Source: JBBSWA01 sp038046485 (GTDB lineage: Archaea > Nanobdellota > Nanobdellia > Woesearchaeales > SM23-78). From it: a DNA stretch of 46,035 bases. A program made the position numbers and the translations under genes. This document shows, in pieces, positions 30,852 to 38,685 of the stretch. The DNA lies in contig JBBSWA010000055.1 in assembly GCA_038046485.1 (NCBI GenBank), forward strand, positions 1-46,035, read 5' to 3'. Below the pieces are notes generated by a model. The model was not told the origin of the DNA. It worked only from the letters and a program-made list of their open reading frames with translations, and ran no database searches. Each line of letters starts with the position of its first letter. Within the stretch, counting starts at the first letter, position 1.

Positions 30852-31340
30852 ATGCGTACTTTGCGTAAGAAAGGAGATTTAAGCCTTAGTGTAAACGCCA
30901 TTGTCGTACTCATCCTTGCCATTGTTCTGCTTGCTTTCGGTCTTAGCTTCATCACCAAACTCCTTAGTAAAGGAGAAAGTAGCTTAGAGGGATTGTTTCC
31001 AAGTCCTCAAGTTCAACCAACTAGCACAAAGCCTATTGCAATTCCAGACTCTCTTTTAATTAAGTCCGGCGATCAAGTTCGCTTTTCCATTCCAATTTTA
31101 AATACAGTATCGGCACCTCTTTCAGGAGGGCTTGTTCTTAGTGGGGCAGGTTGTCCTAACACGGCAGATGTTGTTAGTGAATCATTTTCAACTCCTCTTC
31201 AATCCGGTCAAGTGGGCACCTTAAAACTATTAATTAAGGGAAGCCCTAGTTTTGTTGATAATTCAATTTGTGCCATTAATATCGGAGGCCCGGCAGGCTT
31301 AACACAGTCGTTCTTCCTTACCACAAAGGGAAGCATTTAG
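30852..31340 (+). CDS. Class III-signal pilin-like secreted protein
   Basis: 162 aa from ATG 30852, with GAGGTG 5 nt upstream. The N-terminus MRTLRKKGDLSLSVNAIVVLILAIVLLAFGLSFI has a short basic part and a hydrophobic helix directly after KKGD-LS, as in type IV pilin/archaellin precursors cut before the helix. The remainder (about 50-162) is a beta-rich globular domain with two Cys. Pilin-like surface filament or pseudopilin role is inferred. First of three membrane/surface genes. Confidence 0.75.
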   Translation: MRTLRKKGDLSLSVNAIVVLILAIVLLAFGLSFITKLLSKGESSLEGLFPSPQVQPTSTKPIAIPDSLLIKSGDQVRFSIPILNTVSAPLSGGLVLSGAGCPNTADVVSESFSTPLQSGQVGTLKLLIKGSPSFVDNSICAINIGGPAGLTQSFFLTTKGSI

Positions 31341-31348
31341 AGGTTACA

Positions 31349-31576
31349 ATGGCCATGAAAAAAAAGAGGCTTACTCGACAAGAAGAATTTGACATCATGA
31401 AGCTTGTCCTGGATAAGTTTCTTTGGTTGGGTGTAGGTATTATTGCTTATGGATTCTACCGAATGATTACGTATACAGACAGTTTGAGTCAGGGCCTGGC
31501 TATTTTACTTGCTGGAGCGATTATCCTCATCATCTTGATGATCTTGATCGTTCGTGAATACGAGTATGAAGCGTAA
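31349..31576 (+). CDS. Small two-helix membrane protein
   Basis: 75 aa. Basic N-terminus (MAMKKKRLTRQEEFDIMKLVLDK) then two transmembrane helices (about 24-42 and 48-68) and a short acidic tail (REYEYEA). AGAGG lies 5 nt before ATG 31349, and it follows the pilin-like gene by 8 nt, so it is cotranslated with it. It could serve as anchor or assembly partner of the pilin-like proteins. No family recognised. Confidence 0.7.
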   Translation: MAMKKKRLTRQEEFDIMKLVLDKFLWLGVGIIAYGFYRMITYTDSLSQGLAILLAGAIILIILMILIVREYEYEA

Positions 31577-31638
31577 ATTCTTTTTATTTGTTTAGCATCT
31601 GCGTAAGTTTTATATAGACCTCTTCTTGGAAAAGTACT

Positions 31639-32214
31639 ATGAATAAAAAAGGTATGGAGCTTCAAGTCAATACACTGGTTGTCTTAATCTTGAGTATTGT
31701 TATCTTTGGCGGGGGCATCGCCATCTTCTACAAGGCCTTTGCCAAAGGTCAAGAACAAGTCTATTATTTAGATCAAGCCAGCCAGCAACAAATTGAAAAT
31801 GCCTTGGATGATGGCAGCCTCGTTGCCATTCCTATTAACTCTAAAACCATTGAACGAGGAGGACACGCCACCTTTGGCGTTGGTGTTACTAATGAAGATG
31901 GAACGAGTGCTTCGCATGTGTTTAGTTTAGTTGTTACTTATTCCACTCGGGACCCGCTCCCCATTGCGCCCACAGGAGGTACTTGGATCAAGTTTGATGG
32001 CAATGCCATCCCCCTACAAAATGGTCAAAAAAAGGTATTCCAGCTCTACATAGTTCCTAAAGATGCTAACCAAAAAGGCACCCATATCTTTAATGTAGCT
32101 GTGTGTTATGATGGCGAAGACAGCGGGACTTCTTCTCTTGGACATTCTCTATGTGCTGCTAAGGGATTGAATCTCTATGAGAACTTGCACAAGGTTTATC
32201 TGAGCGTTACTTAG
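31639..32214 (+). CDS. Class III-signal pilin-like secreted protein
   Basis: 191 aa. The start MNKKGMELQVNTLVVLILSIVIFGGGIAIFYKAF is the DPANN pilin-like pattern KKGxELxxNTLVVLIL, with cleavage expected near KKG. The rest is a beta-sandwich domain with a TFGVGVTNEDG strand pattern and two Cys pairs (VCYDGEDS...SLCAA). Paralogous in layout to the protein at 30852. TATATAGACC (TATA) precedes leaderless ATG 31639. It faces triosephosphate isomerase convergently. Confidence 0.75.
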   Translation: MNKKGMELQVNTLVVLILSIVIFGGGIAIFYKAFAKGQEQVYYLDQASQQQIENALDDGSLVAIPINSKTIERGGHATFGVGVTNEDGTSASHVFSLVVTYSTRDPLPIAPTGGTWIKFDGNAIPLQNGQKKVFQLYIVPKDANQKGTHIFNVAVCYDGEDSGTSSLGHSLCAAKGLNLYENLHKVYLSVT

Positions 32215-32220
32215 AAATGA

Positions 32221-32874
32221 TTACTTAGAGACCAGATTTTTTAACACTTTTCTAGGATCTTTTGCGATTGTGACCCCGGAGGCGAGCAAAACGCCTGCTG
32301 CCCCTAACTGATGTGCTACGTGTACGTCTTTACCGGTATGAACTCCGGCCCCGACGAGGATCCTTTCTTTCTTTCCAATTCTCTTGACAATATCTTTGAT
32401 GACTTCAGGCTCGGCTTCACTCACTGAAATAGTGCCACCGATTAATTCAGGAGGCTCTATTGCAATAAAATCTGGTTTTAACGTAGCGAGTGCTTGCCCG
32501 ATCAGAGGATCATTGGCGCAGAGTACCGTAACTAAACCCAATTTTTTTGCTCGTTTTACACAATCTTCTACTTCATCCAATTTCAGACGATGCTCAGAGT
32601 GATTCAATAAAGTGCCTTTGGCCCCTGCTGCTTTTACAGCTTCGGCGGTGATGAAACCTGTGAATTTGCCATAGGAATAGGAATCGATGTGCTGTGCATA
32701 GACTGGGATTTTCACTGCTTTTACGACGGCTGCAAGGTCGGTTGGCTGAACCGCAATACGAATGTCTGCCTTGGACGATTTAGCTACCTGCTCACAGATT
32801 TTAGCAAGCTTTACTGCATTCTTTCCTGTAGCTTGTTCATATGTTTTGAAATTAATGATCACCACTAGGCGCAT
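32221..32874 (-). CDS. tpiA: Triosephosphate isomerase
   Basis: 217 aa, the compact archaeal type. Catalytic features: N8-F-K10 (INFKTYE), the electrophilic His in HSEHR (93-97), and general base Glu141 in AIEPPELIGG; phosphate-binding GVLLASGVTIAKDP lies near the end. Interconverts DHAP and glyceraldehyde-3-phosphate in glycolysis/gluconeogenesis in the cytoplasm. CTTTTTATAG before ATG 32874 is a leaderless promoter. Confidence 0.96.
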   Translation of the reverse strand: MRLVVIINFKTYEQATGKNAVKLAKICEQVAKSSKADIRIAVQPTDLAAVVKAVKIPVYAQHIDSYSYGKFTGFITAEAVKAAGAKGTLLNHSEHRLKLDEVEDCVKRAKKLGLVTVLCANDPLIGQALATLKPDFIAIEPPELIGGTISVSEAEPEVIKDIVKRIGKKERILVGAGVHTGKDVHVAHQLGAAGVLLASGVTIAKDPRKVLKNLVSK

Positions 32875-32908
32875 TCTATTCTCACGAAGAAAGGCTATAA
32901 AAAGTTTG

Positions 32909-33169
32909 CTAATGCGCGCGCTTGGCTAGGGAGTTACGAATTTCTTGAATACGCTCCTCACTTAGCGTATCGTCATGGTTCTTGATGCGTTCGGTTGGAG
33001 CAGAACCCCAACCTTCCTGGCTCGACATTCGAGGTGCCTTGGAAACCTTGGTATTGCAATCTGCACAGTATTTTTTACCATCGGCATCATCCATGCACCC
33101 TGTGCAAATTTTTGTACCGCACCAATTACATAAGTTGCTTAACAATTCACCATGCGCACTGCATTTCAT
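32909..33169 (-). CDS. B-box-like zinc-finger small protein
   Basis: 86 aa. Cys/His pattern CSAHGELLSNLCNWCGTKICTGCMDDADGKKYCADC fits a B-box-type double zinc site (six or more Cys plus His). The second half is polar and helical (EERIQEIRNSLAKRAH). Function unknown; probably a protein-interaction module. ATATTTAAGT before ATG 33169 is its TATA box. Independent of NAD kinase upstream by its own promoter. Confidence 0.75.
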   Translation of the reverse strand: MKCSAHGELLSNLCNWCGTKICTGCMDDADGKKYCADCNTKVSKAPRMSSQEGWGSAPTERIKNHDDTLSEERIQEIRNSLAKRAH

Positions 33170-33212
33170 ACCCTTTCTTTAGATGCACTTATACTTAAAT
33201 ATTTCGCTCGTC

Positions 33213-33899
33213 TTATCGACGGATCATGCGGGCGTATGAAACCTTCTTTTGCTGGATCTTAATGATGCTGCCTTTCTTTACTTTTACTACCTTAGGGTCA
33301 TTATCAATACTTAGAAAACCTGTTCCCCGTAAAACCTTAATCTCTACCTGATCTGTTGGTTCGAGTGTGATGAAGCTTAAAGGTGCTCTGGGGTTGTTAA
33401 ACGCTAAGCCCAAGCCTTCCTTGAAGGTGGAACGGGTGATGCTCTTAAAATAGCCGCTTGAGCCAAATGGCGTTGCGAACACTAAGCCATCCCCAATCAC
33501 ATCTGCAAAGCGCAAGGCCCCATTGATCTTTACTTGGAAACGCAAGGCTGCAATGGCTTTCTCATTACGAATTGAAACCTCATTGGTGGCTAAGAGTTTT
33601 TTCTTTCCTGCCTTTGCTTCGAGCTTGGGACTTGATTCGATCCGGACTTGATTGTCCTTGATGGATTGCAAAAAGCTTTCCATATCTCCGTCTTGACATT
33701 GATTGCAGATCATGCTGTCTTTGACTAGGAATTTAGGAATGCTCGGGTATTTACGCTCGGCAAGAAGGAAGGTGCCATCTCCACCAACAGAAGCGATGAA
33801 CTCAGGCTTTTTTGAAAAGGCAAAGCCATGACCTTCTAAGAATCTTCTTACTTCCTTACCCTTCTTGGCGTTCTTTGCGAGGAGGTTGAAACGCTTCAT
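33213..33899 (-). CDS. nadK: NAD kinase
   Basis: 228 aa, short for the family. GGDGT (39-43) binds ATP, TNEVSIRNEKA corresponds to the NE motif, and GDGLVFATPFGSSGYFKS (about 133-150) is the NAD-binding glycine-rich loop (TPTGSTAY in others). Phosphorylates NAD to NADP. CCTTTTAAACC (33921-33931) upstream gives a leaderless start. Its product NADPH would feed the thioredoxin reductase coded nearby. Confidence 0.9.
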   Translation of the reverse strand: MKRFNLLAKNAKKGKEVRRFLEGHGFAFSKKPEFIASVGGDGTFLLAERKYPSIPKFLVKDSMICNQCQDGDMESFLQSIKDNQVRIESSPKLEAKAGKKKLLATNEVSIRNEKAIAALRFQVKINGALRFADVIGDGLVFATPFGSSGYFKSITRSTFKEGLGLAFNNPRAPLSFITLEPTDQVEIKVLRGTGFLSIDNDPKVVKVKKGSIIKIQQKKVSYARMIRR

Positions 33900-33936
33900 T
33901 TTATGCTCTTAGAAAGGATGGTTTAAAAGGTTTTTC

Positions 33937-34146
33937 TTATTGGAAACAACCTTCTTCTCTTGCTTTTGTGTATTCTTCAGATCCTACCAGGGTTTTCCAA
34001 TATGCTTGCTTATGACCTCGGCTGTCCATTTCTTCAACTTGAGTGGCTGCCTCTTGTTCTGTCAAGAAAGAAGTTATAATCCAAGGTTTGCCTTCATCTC
34101 CTTGCCGCATTACGGCCCAACATTTATCCTCTAGTGTTTCGGTCAT
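33937..34146 (-). CDS. Small protein of unknown function overlapping lgt
   Basis: 69 aa (MTETLEDKCWAVMRQGDEGKPWIITSFLTEQEAATQVEEM...). Its start overlaps the 3' end of lgt by 23 nt, with no separate TATA box, so it is coupled to lgt. Shape: a short beta hairpin followed by a helix, acidic. I recognise no family; coding bias looks normal. Confidence 0.55.
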   Translation of the reverse strand: MTETLEDKCWAVMRQGDEGKPWIITSFLTEQEAATQVEEMDSRGHKQAYWKTLVGSEEYTKAREEGCFQ

Positions 34147-34921
34147 CTTGTGTCTGAATTTTGTATAAAACTACGATTGCCACCAGTACCATCCCTAGAT
34201 TAAACCATTGGCCTTGGCTTAAGCCCCAAAATAAAGGATCTTCTCGGAAGAAGGTGACTAAGAAGCGCAAGGCACCGTATAGGAGAACGAAAGACCAGAA
34301 CAAGACGCCTTTTGCCCATTCTTTTTTCTTCTTCATCCCATATAAAGCACCGAAGATGACCAGGTTCTTTGCAGCTTCGTATAATTGCGAGGGATGACGG
34401 CAGCCTTCGGGAAGGCCTGTGATATGTGTATTTTTAGAATAATCTACACACCAGGAAACATGAGTTAAGGTTCCCCACAATTCACCATTGATGAAGTTGG
34501 CAATGCGACCTAGGAACAAACCCAGAAGGGCGGGGAAAACCAGCAGGTCTGCGAGTTCGTAAAACTCCACCTTGTATTTTTTGCAATACCAAATGGTGGC
34601 TAGAACGACGCCAATTAAACCCCCATGAAAGGACATTCCTCCGTGCCAAACCATGAAGACTTCGAGCGGCTTTTGCCATAATACTTGAGGATAATAGAAC
34701 AAGAAATCACCTAGTCGCGCGCCGATAATCAACCCCAGTAGAAGGTAGGTTAAGAGCGTATCTGGGGCCTCCCCTTTGAAGTTATGAACCCATTCTTTTT
34801 TGGTTGCTTGAATCAACAAGTAATAAGCGGCTAAGAAACCAATGAGATACATGATTCCATAATACCGAACTTCAAAAGGGCCTAAGTGGAACAATACGGG
34901 GTCAAGGGTGTGGTAGAACAT
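34124..34921 (-). CDS. lgt: Prolipoprotein diacylglyceryl transferase (bacterial-type Lgt)
   Basis: 265 aa, seven hydrophobic segments. HGGMSFHGGLIG (93-104) and the signature GRIANFINGELWG (138-150), then RHPSQLYEA and a final RFLVTFFREDP, match Lgt and include its essential Arg and Asn/Glu residues. It moves a diacylglyceryl group onto the lipobox Cys of secreted lipoproteins. Lgt is normally bacterial and needs a phosphatidylglycerol-like donor, so its lipid substrate in an archaeon is an open question. A lipobox protein is coded at 36042. TATA box lies in the end of the upstream lrp gene. Confidence 0.93.
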   Translation of the reverse strand: MFYHTLDPVLFHLGPFEVRYYGIMYLIGFLAAYYLLIQATKKEWVHNFKGEAPDTLLTYLLLGLIIGARLGDFLFYYPQVLWQKPLEVFMVWHGGMSFHGGLIGVVLATIWYCKKYKVEFYELADLLVFPALLGLFLGRIANFINGELWGTLTHVSWCVDYSKNTHITGLPEGCRHPSQLYEAAKNLVIFGALYGMKKKKEWAKGVLFWSFVLLYGALRFLVTFFREDPLFWGLSQGQWFNLGMVLVAIVVLYKIQTQDDRNTRG

Positions 34922-34941
34922 AGTTCGAGGGGGTTTATTCC

Positions 34942-35955
34942 TTATTTAAGTGCTTTGTTTTTTAAGAGAAGCTCTCGTTGTTTTTTCTTTAAAGGGTAGG
35001 GGTCATAGAGTAGATCATCTTCGAACATGATGAGGGATTCAACGTTTCGAATGTTCCCCATGAAGGTGTTTCTTAGTTTGGAGAGCTCTATTTGAAGCTG
35101 CTCGTGGCTTTCCACTTCTAGCGTTACTTCGAAATTCCATTCGCCAACAGTCTCAACGGCGAGTATCATAAACGGGTTTTCCTGTGCATAGTTAAACAAC
35201 TTTTTTCTTGAGGTTTCGTTCATGTTCTCTAAAAACAGAAGAAGCCTGTAGCTTTGCATCCCGTAATTTTGTGATTTTATATGGGGGGTATATCCCTGTA
35301 TGATTTTCCTCTTTTCAAGATCCCTGATCCTGAATGTAAGGGTGCTTGCAGGCTTCTTGAGAATCTGCGCTAATTCCACGATGGGCATTCGAGCTTGGGT
35401 TGAAAGAATGGATAATATGTTGCTGTCGAGACTGTCTATGATTTCTAATTCAGGTTCCTCGCCGAACAAGGGAAATTTAGAAACCTGTTTTTTATTGTTA
35501 TCCAAGTAACTTCTTTTACTTTGTCGAAGCTCCGAGCGAATGGCGATCTTGTTATCTGTTAGGTTCTTGCCGTATTTATTGAGGATTTGGTAATATAATT
35601 TGTTGAATTGAAAAATACTCTTGCACATTACCCCAAAAGATAGGTCAAACTTGCCCCCGAGTGTTGCAATCCAGTAAATTTCAGGTATGTTTTTTAAGTA
35701 GTCCAGAGTCTCAATTTTTACCTGCTCATTGACGTTTTGAAATCGGCTGAAAATACCAAATCCTGTGTAGCCCAATTTGCTGAAGTTAACTAAGGTTGTA
35801 TATCCTAAGAGAATTCGTCTTTTTTCAAGCCTTCTTATCCGGTATAGGACCACTTCTTTTGAGAGCCCCACTCTTTTCCCTATTTCCTGGAAGGTGGCCC
35901 TTGCATTGAGGTCCAGGGCAGAGAGGATCTTGCGATCCTTTGTATCCCGCTTCAT
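34942..35955 (-). CDS. Two-module Lrp/AsnC-type transcription regulator
   Basis: 337 aa. Two consecutive Lrp units: HTH (about 5-50: DRKILSALDLNARATFQEIGKRVGLSKEVVLYRIRRLEKRRIL) plus ligand domain, then a second HTH (about 174-225: LDSNILSILSTQARMPIVELAQILKKPASTLTFRIRDLEKRKII) plus a second RAM-like domain. Ordinary Lrp proteins have one unit (about 150 aa), so this is a covalent dimer-like version. Divergent from the substrate-binding lipoprotein gene with 86 bp between, it likely controls that gene. ATTTATATA on the reverse strand is its TATA box. Confidence 0.88.
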   Translation of the reverse strand: MKRDTKDRKILSALDLNARATFQEIGKRVGLSKEVVLYRIRRLEKRRILLGYTTLVNFSKLGYTGFGIFSRFQNVNEQVKIETLDYLKNIPEIYWIATLGGKFDLSFGVMCKSIFQFNKLYYQILNKYGKNLTDNKIAIRSELRQSKRSYLDNNKKQVSKFPLFGEEPELEIIDSLDSNILSILSTQARMPIVELAQILKKPASTLTFRIRDLEKRKIIQGYTPHIKSQNYGMQSYRLLLFLENMNETSRKKLFNYAQENPFMILAVETVGEWNFEVTLEVESHEQLQIELSKLRNTFMGNIRNVESLIMFEDDLLYDPYPLKKKQRELLLKNKALK

Positions 35956-36041
35956 TTTTCACTTTATGCAATAAAAGTATATAAATGTTGCTATAAACAA
36001 AATATTTATAAATAAAGTTTAATATATAACAGTAACTTTCT
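35956..36041. promoter_or_regulatory. Divergent promoter region of lrp-like and lipoprotein genes
   Basis: Two TATA-like boxes are present: ATTTATATAC (reverse, about 35980-35989) and ATTTATAAAT (forward, about 36003-36013). An imperfect dyad GCAA-N16-TTGC (35968-35991) overlaps the lrp box, an Lrp-type site by position. Very AT-rich. Confidence 0.5.
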
Positions 36042-37169
36042 ATGGGTATGAAACAAACGAGTGGACGGATGCTTTGGAAGACTTGTTTTTTACTTATCTT
36101 AGCTCTTTTGCTCCTCCTAAGCTGTTCTTGTCAATCACAAGAAGAAACCCTAAAATTAGGTTACCTTGGATCCTTAACAGGGGATGCAGCGAGTATCGGC
36201 CCCCCTGGAGTGGCAGGAGCGCAATTGGCCATTCAAGAGATCAACAACGCTGGAGGGGTTTTGGGAAAAAAACTGGCCTTGATCGTAGAAGATGATGCCT
36301 GCTCTTCCAAGAGTGTCGAAGCCATGAACAAACTCGTGCATTTTGACCATGTCCTTGCGGTTTCAGGACCTGACTGTGGTTCTGCGGCCGGCCCTGCCTT
36401 GCCTATTGCTCAAGAAGCCAAGGTTCCGGTCGTCATTCGTTGGGCATCTGCCCCAGACCTGACTCATGTAGGAGACTACATATTCAGAATTTTTCCATCT
36501 GACTTATTTCAAGGAACGTATGCAGCTGAGTATGCATTCAATCAACTGGGAAAAAGAAAAGTAGCTGTGCTTTACGTAAAGAACGACTATGGTCAAGGAC
36601 TCCGCGATGTTTTTACCAAGCACTTTACTGAACTTGGAGGGAAAATCGTATTTGATGAATCTCACAACCAAGAAGACACTGATGTAAGAACTTCCCTCAT
36701 CAAAGCCCAAGAAAAAGGACCTGATTTGGTTTACATGCCCACGTACCGAGCCGTGGGCAGGGTTGCTTTACAACAAATGAAAGAACTCGGTTTCAATGTA
36801 TTCATCCTTGCTGGGGATGCTTTTGACACCAATGAAATTATTCAAGTTCCAGAGGCCGAAGGTGTGATTTATCCGACAGCCATTACCGCCAACCCCGACT
36901 GGTTCAGGCAAAAAGTGTTCCAGGCAACAGGAGTGGAAGAGAATCACATCACTGCTTCGTTGGCCTATGACTCTATTTGGGTGATTGCTGAAGCCATAAA
37001 ACGTGCAGGTAGCCTGGATCGTGCAAAGATCCGTGACGCATTGGCAAAGACTTCCTATAAAGGAGTCTCTGCCCCACTCATCGAGTTGGATGAGAACCGA
37101 GACATGAAAGCGGCAACCTATGAGATGCGATTGATTCAGAATGGGAAGTCTGTTGTTTATGAGAATTGA
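36042..37169 (+). CDS. Lipoprotein branched-chain amino-acid-type substrate-binding protein
   Basis: 375 aa. The signal (about 1-27) ends in a lipobox-like LLSC with Cys28 (alternative Cys30). The mature part is a type I periplasmic-binding protein (LivJ-like): LKLGYLGSLTGDAASIGPPGVAGAQLAIQEINNAGGVLGKKLALIVEDDACS, GPDCGSAAGPALPIAQEAKVPVV, RKVAVLYVKNDYGQGLRD, PDLVYMPTYRAVGRVALQQMKELGF. Usually the receptor of an ABC importer, but no permease or ATPase gene is adjacent. Possibly works with an importer elsewhere or as a sensor. Likely substrate of Lgt and target of the divergent Lrp-like regulator. Confidence 0.9.
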   Translation: MGMKQTSGRMLWKTCFLLILALLLLLSCSCQSQEETLKLGYLGSLTGDAASIGPPGVAGAQLAIQEINNAGGVLGKKLALIVEDDACSSKSVEAMNKLVHFDHVLAVSGPDCGSAAGPALPIAQEAKVPVVIRWASAPDLTHVGDYIFRIFPSDLFQGTYAAEYAFNQLGKRKVAVLYVKNDYGQGLRDVFTKHFTELGGKIVFDESHNQEDTDVRTSLIKAQEKGPDLVYMPTYRAVGRVALQQMKELGFNVFILAGDAFDTNEIIQVPEAEGVIYPTAITANPDWFRQKVFQATGVEENHITASLAYDSIWVIAEAIKRAGSLDRAKIRDALAKTSYKGVSAPLIELDENRDMKAATYEMRLIQNGKSVVYEN

Positions 37170-37171
37170 CA

Positions 37172-37486
37172 CTATTTAAACGCTTTTACTAAGCGCTCTT
37201 TAAAAGTATCTTTTTCTAAGTACCCGACGATACGATCGACTTCTTTGCCATCTTTTAAAACGATAAAGGTGGGAATGCCCATGACCCCAAACTTTCCAGG
37301 AATATCTGGGTTGTTATCCACATTCACACTGAAAAAATGAATGTCTTTTACTTCACTACTCACGGCTTCAAAAATGGGTTTACTCATCTTACACGGACCA
37401 CACCATTCAGCCCAGAAATCCACAACGGATTTTCCCTTTTTTGTTTCAGTGTCAAATTCACTACTTGTTAACTCTTTTACGCTCAT
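37172..37486 (-). CDS. trxA: Thioredoxin
   Basis: 104 aa from ATG 37486; the GAGGTGA 7 nt upstream decides this start over a GTG at 37495. VVDFWAEWCGPCKMSKPIFE has the active CGPC (29-32), and GIPTFIVLKDGKEVDRIVGY has the cis-Pro loop. Cytoplasmic disulfide reductant, probably recycled by the TrxB at 38686. The start lies inside the end of the NYN gene (26-nt overlap), so they are coupled. Confidence 0.95.
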   Translation of the reverse strand: MSVKELTSSEFDTETKKGKSVVDFWAEWCGPCKMSKPIFEAVSSEVKDIHFFSVNVDNNPDIPGKFGVMGIPTFIVLKDGKEVDRIVGYLEKDTFKERLVKAFK

Positions 37487-38000
37487 GGCTTTCACCTCGG
37501 GTGTCTTTGATTAAGTATTTAGCTTCATCGATCGTGATAAGTTCATCGGTTTCATCCACTAATTTTTGACTGCAGGTTTTCTTAAATGACATGGCTTCCA
37601 CCCGGCAGCCAAAGGCGCCTTGAAGGTATCTTACCAAGTCCACAAAGTCTCCATCACCAGTTACTAAGACAATCACATCCACTTTCGGGGCTAAGCGTAA
37701 GGCGTCCATGGCAATTCCCACATCCCAATCCCCTTTCTTGGCGCCGCCTAGAAAGATTTGTAGGTCCTTTGCCTTTACTTCAAAACCAATATGTTCCAAC
37801 GCCTGATGAAAACCCTCTTCTCCTTGCATGTCGGCATTGATCACATAGGCCAAGGCGCGAACCAATTGCCTGCCGGCCACGGCTGTTTTAAGGATGTTGG
37901 TAAAATTGACTTTTTGATGGTATAATTGCTTTGCACTGTAGTACATGTTCTGAATATCGACCAGAACGGCTACGCGTTGATCCTTATGTTTTACACCCAT
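37461..38000 (-). CDS. NYN-domain (LabA/PIN-like) nuclease
   Basis: 179 aa. VAVLVDIQNMYYSAKQL (Asp15), KKGDWDVGIAMDAL (Asp91/Asp93/Asp99) and VLVTGDGDFVDLVRYL (Asp116, Asp118) are the acidic metal-binding residues of the NYN domain, a PIN-like RNase fold. The C-terminal tail is basic (GESHERKRVNK). RNA processing or decay is likely; the target is unknown. No TATA box is evident, so it may be read through from the gene at 38133. Coupled to thioredoxin downstream. Confidence 0.88.
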   Translation of the reverse strand: MGVKHKDQRVAVLVDIQNMYYSAKQLYHQKVNFTNILKTAVAGRQLVRALAYVINADMQGEEGFHQALEHIGFEVKAKDLQIFLGGAKKGDWDVGIAMDALRLAPKVDVIVLVTGDGDFVDLVRYLQGAFGCRVEAMSFKKTCSQKLVDETDELITIDEAKYLIKDTRGESHERKRVNK

Positions 38001-38019
38001 GAGTTATCTCTTTGCCTTT

Positions 38020-38057
38020 ACTTTCGGCCATTTCTTTTTCTTAGGCTTTCTAAGACG
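38020..38057 (-). pseudogene. Duplicated 3' end of the Ada-like zinc protein gene
   Basis: The reverse strand here reads RLRKPKKKKWPKVKAKR then TAA, nearly the same as the true C-terminus (CLRKPKKKKWPKVKK) coded at 38133-38180, 123 bp upstream. The two DNA copies (38020-38057 and 38143-38179) differ at about five positions. Two hairpins lie between them. A remnant of tandem duplication or of an insertion that split the gene end. Confidence 0.6.
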
Positions 38058-38060
38058 CTC

Positions 38061-38110
38061 AGAATTCTTGCGAATTCTGGTGTGATCAAGAATCGTTTTG
38101 GCGATTCTTG
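38061..38110. repeat. Two adjacent hairpins; second is copy 2 of the repeated element
   Basis: Hairpin A: AGAATTC (38061-38067) with GAATTCT (38072-38078), tetraloop TTGC. Hairpin B: CAAGAATCG (38087-38095) with CGATTCTTG (38102-38110), loop TTTTGG. The TGTGATCAAGAATCG beginning at 38081 matches the element at 30701. Confidence 0.6.
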
Positions 38111-38132
38111 CCACAACGACATCTTTCGAAGC

Positions 38133-38591
38133 CTATTTCTTAACTTTTGGCCATTTTTTCTTTTTAGGCTTCCTTAGACATCTACAGCGTCCGAAACTCC
38201 TATTTAAGGCTTCCTCTTCCGTCTTGAAAAACGCCAGGTTATCGCGTTTGATGTTTTGAATGTATTTGCAGGTTGGGGTATGGAAGCGCTTGCTTTTTAA
38301 TGAAACTACAAAACCAGTTTTCCATTCTTTCTTCCATGAAAATGCTTTTTTCTCCTCTATGGGCTCCTCCAATTCTAGATTTTGGAAGTGAACTTTTTTC
38401 TTTGCCTTTTCAAAGCCTTTTAAGAGCTCTTTTGCCTTTTTCTTGGCCTCTCCCCTTGGTAAGCGAGGTTTTTTGAGCGCCTCTCTATGGAATAAGGCAT
38501 TGCAGGATTTGCACAGGTAGAGCACTTTACTGTTGCCTCGAACATCACTCTTGCAGACTGGACAACCCTTGGCGATGAGCTCTACTTGCAT
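38133..38591 (-). CDS. Zinc-ribbon plus Ada-like metal-binding domain protein
   Basis: 152 aa. Residues 8-35 hold a zinc ribbon (CPVCKSD...YLCKSCNALFH). The middle (40-85) is Lys/Glu-rich. About 95-140 resembles the Ada zinc-binding domain (VVSLKSKRFHTPTCKYIQNIKRDNLAFFKTEEEALNRSFGRCRCL), with Cys/His/Cys/Cys in Ada-like order. The tail is strongly basic (RKPKKKKWPKVKK). Such domains bind DNA or phosphotriesters, so a nucleic-acid role is likely. CTATTTAAACGG is its TATA box. Its 3' end is duplicated downstream. Confidence 0.75.
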   Translation of the reverse strand: MQVELIAKGCPVCKSDVRGNSKVLYLCKSCNALFHREALKKPRLPRGEAKKKAKELLKGFEKAKKKVHFQNLELEEPIEEKKAFSWKKEWKTGFVVSLKSKRFHTPTCKYIQNIKRDNLAFFKTEEEALNRSFGRCRCLRKPKKKKWPKVKK

Positions 38592-38685
38592 ACTACACCG
38601 ACGGGAACGCCGTTTAAATAGTTTTTGCAGACTTCAGAATAGATTAGCACAAACCATATAAATCCTCAACTGTTTTGTTAAGATC

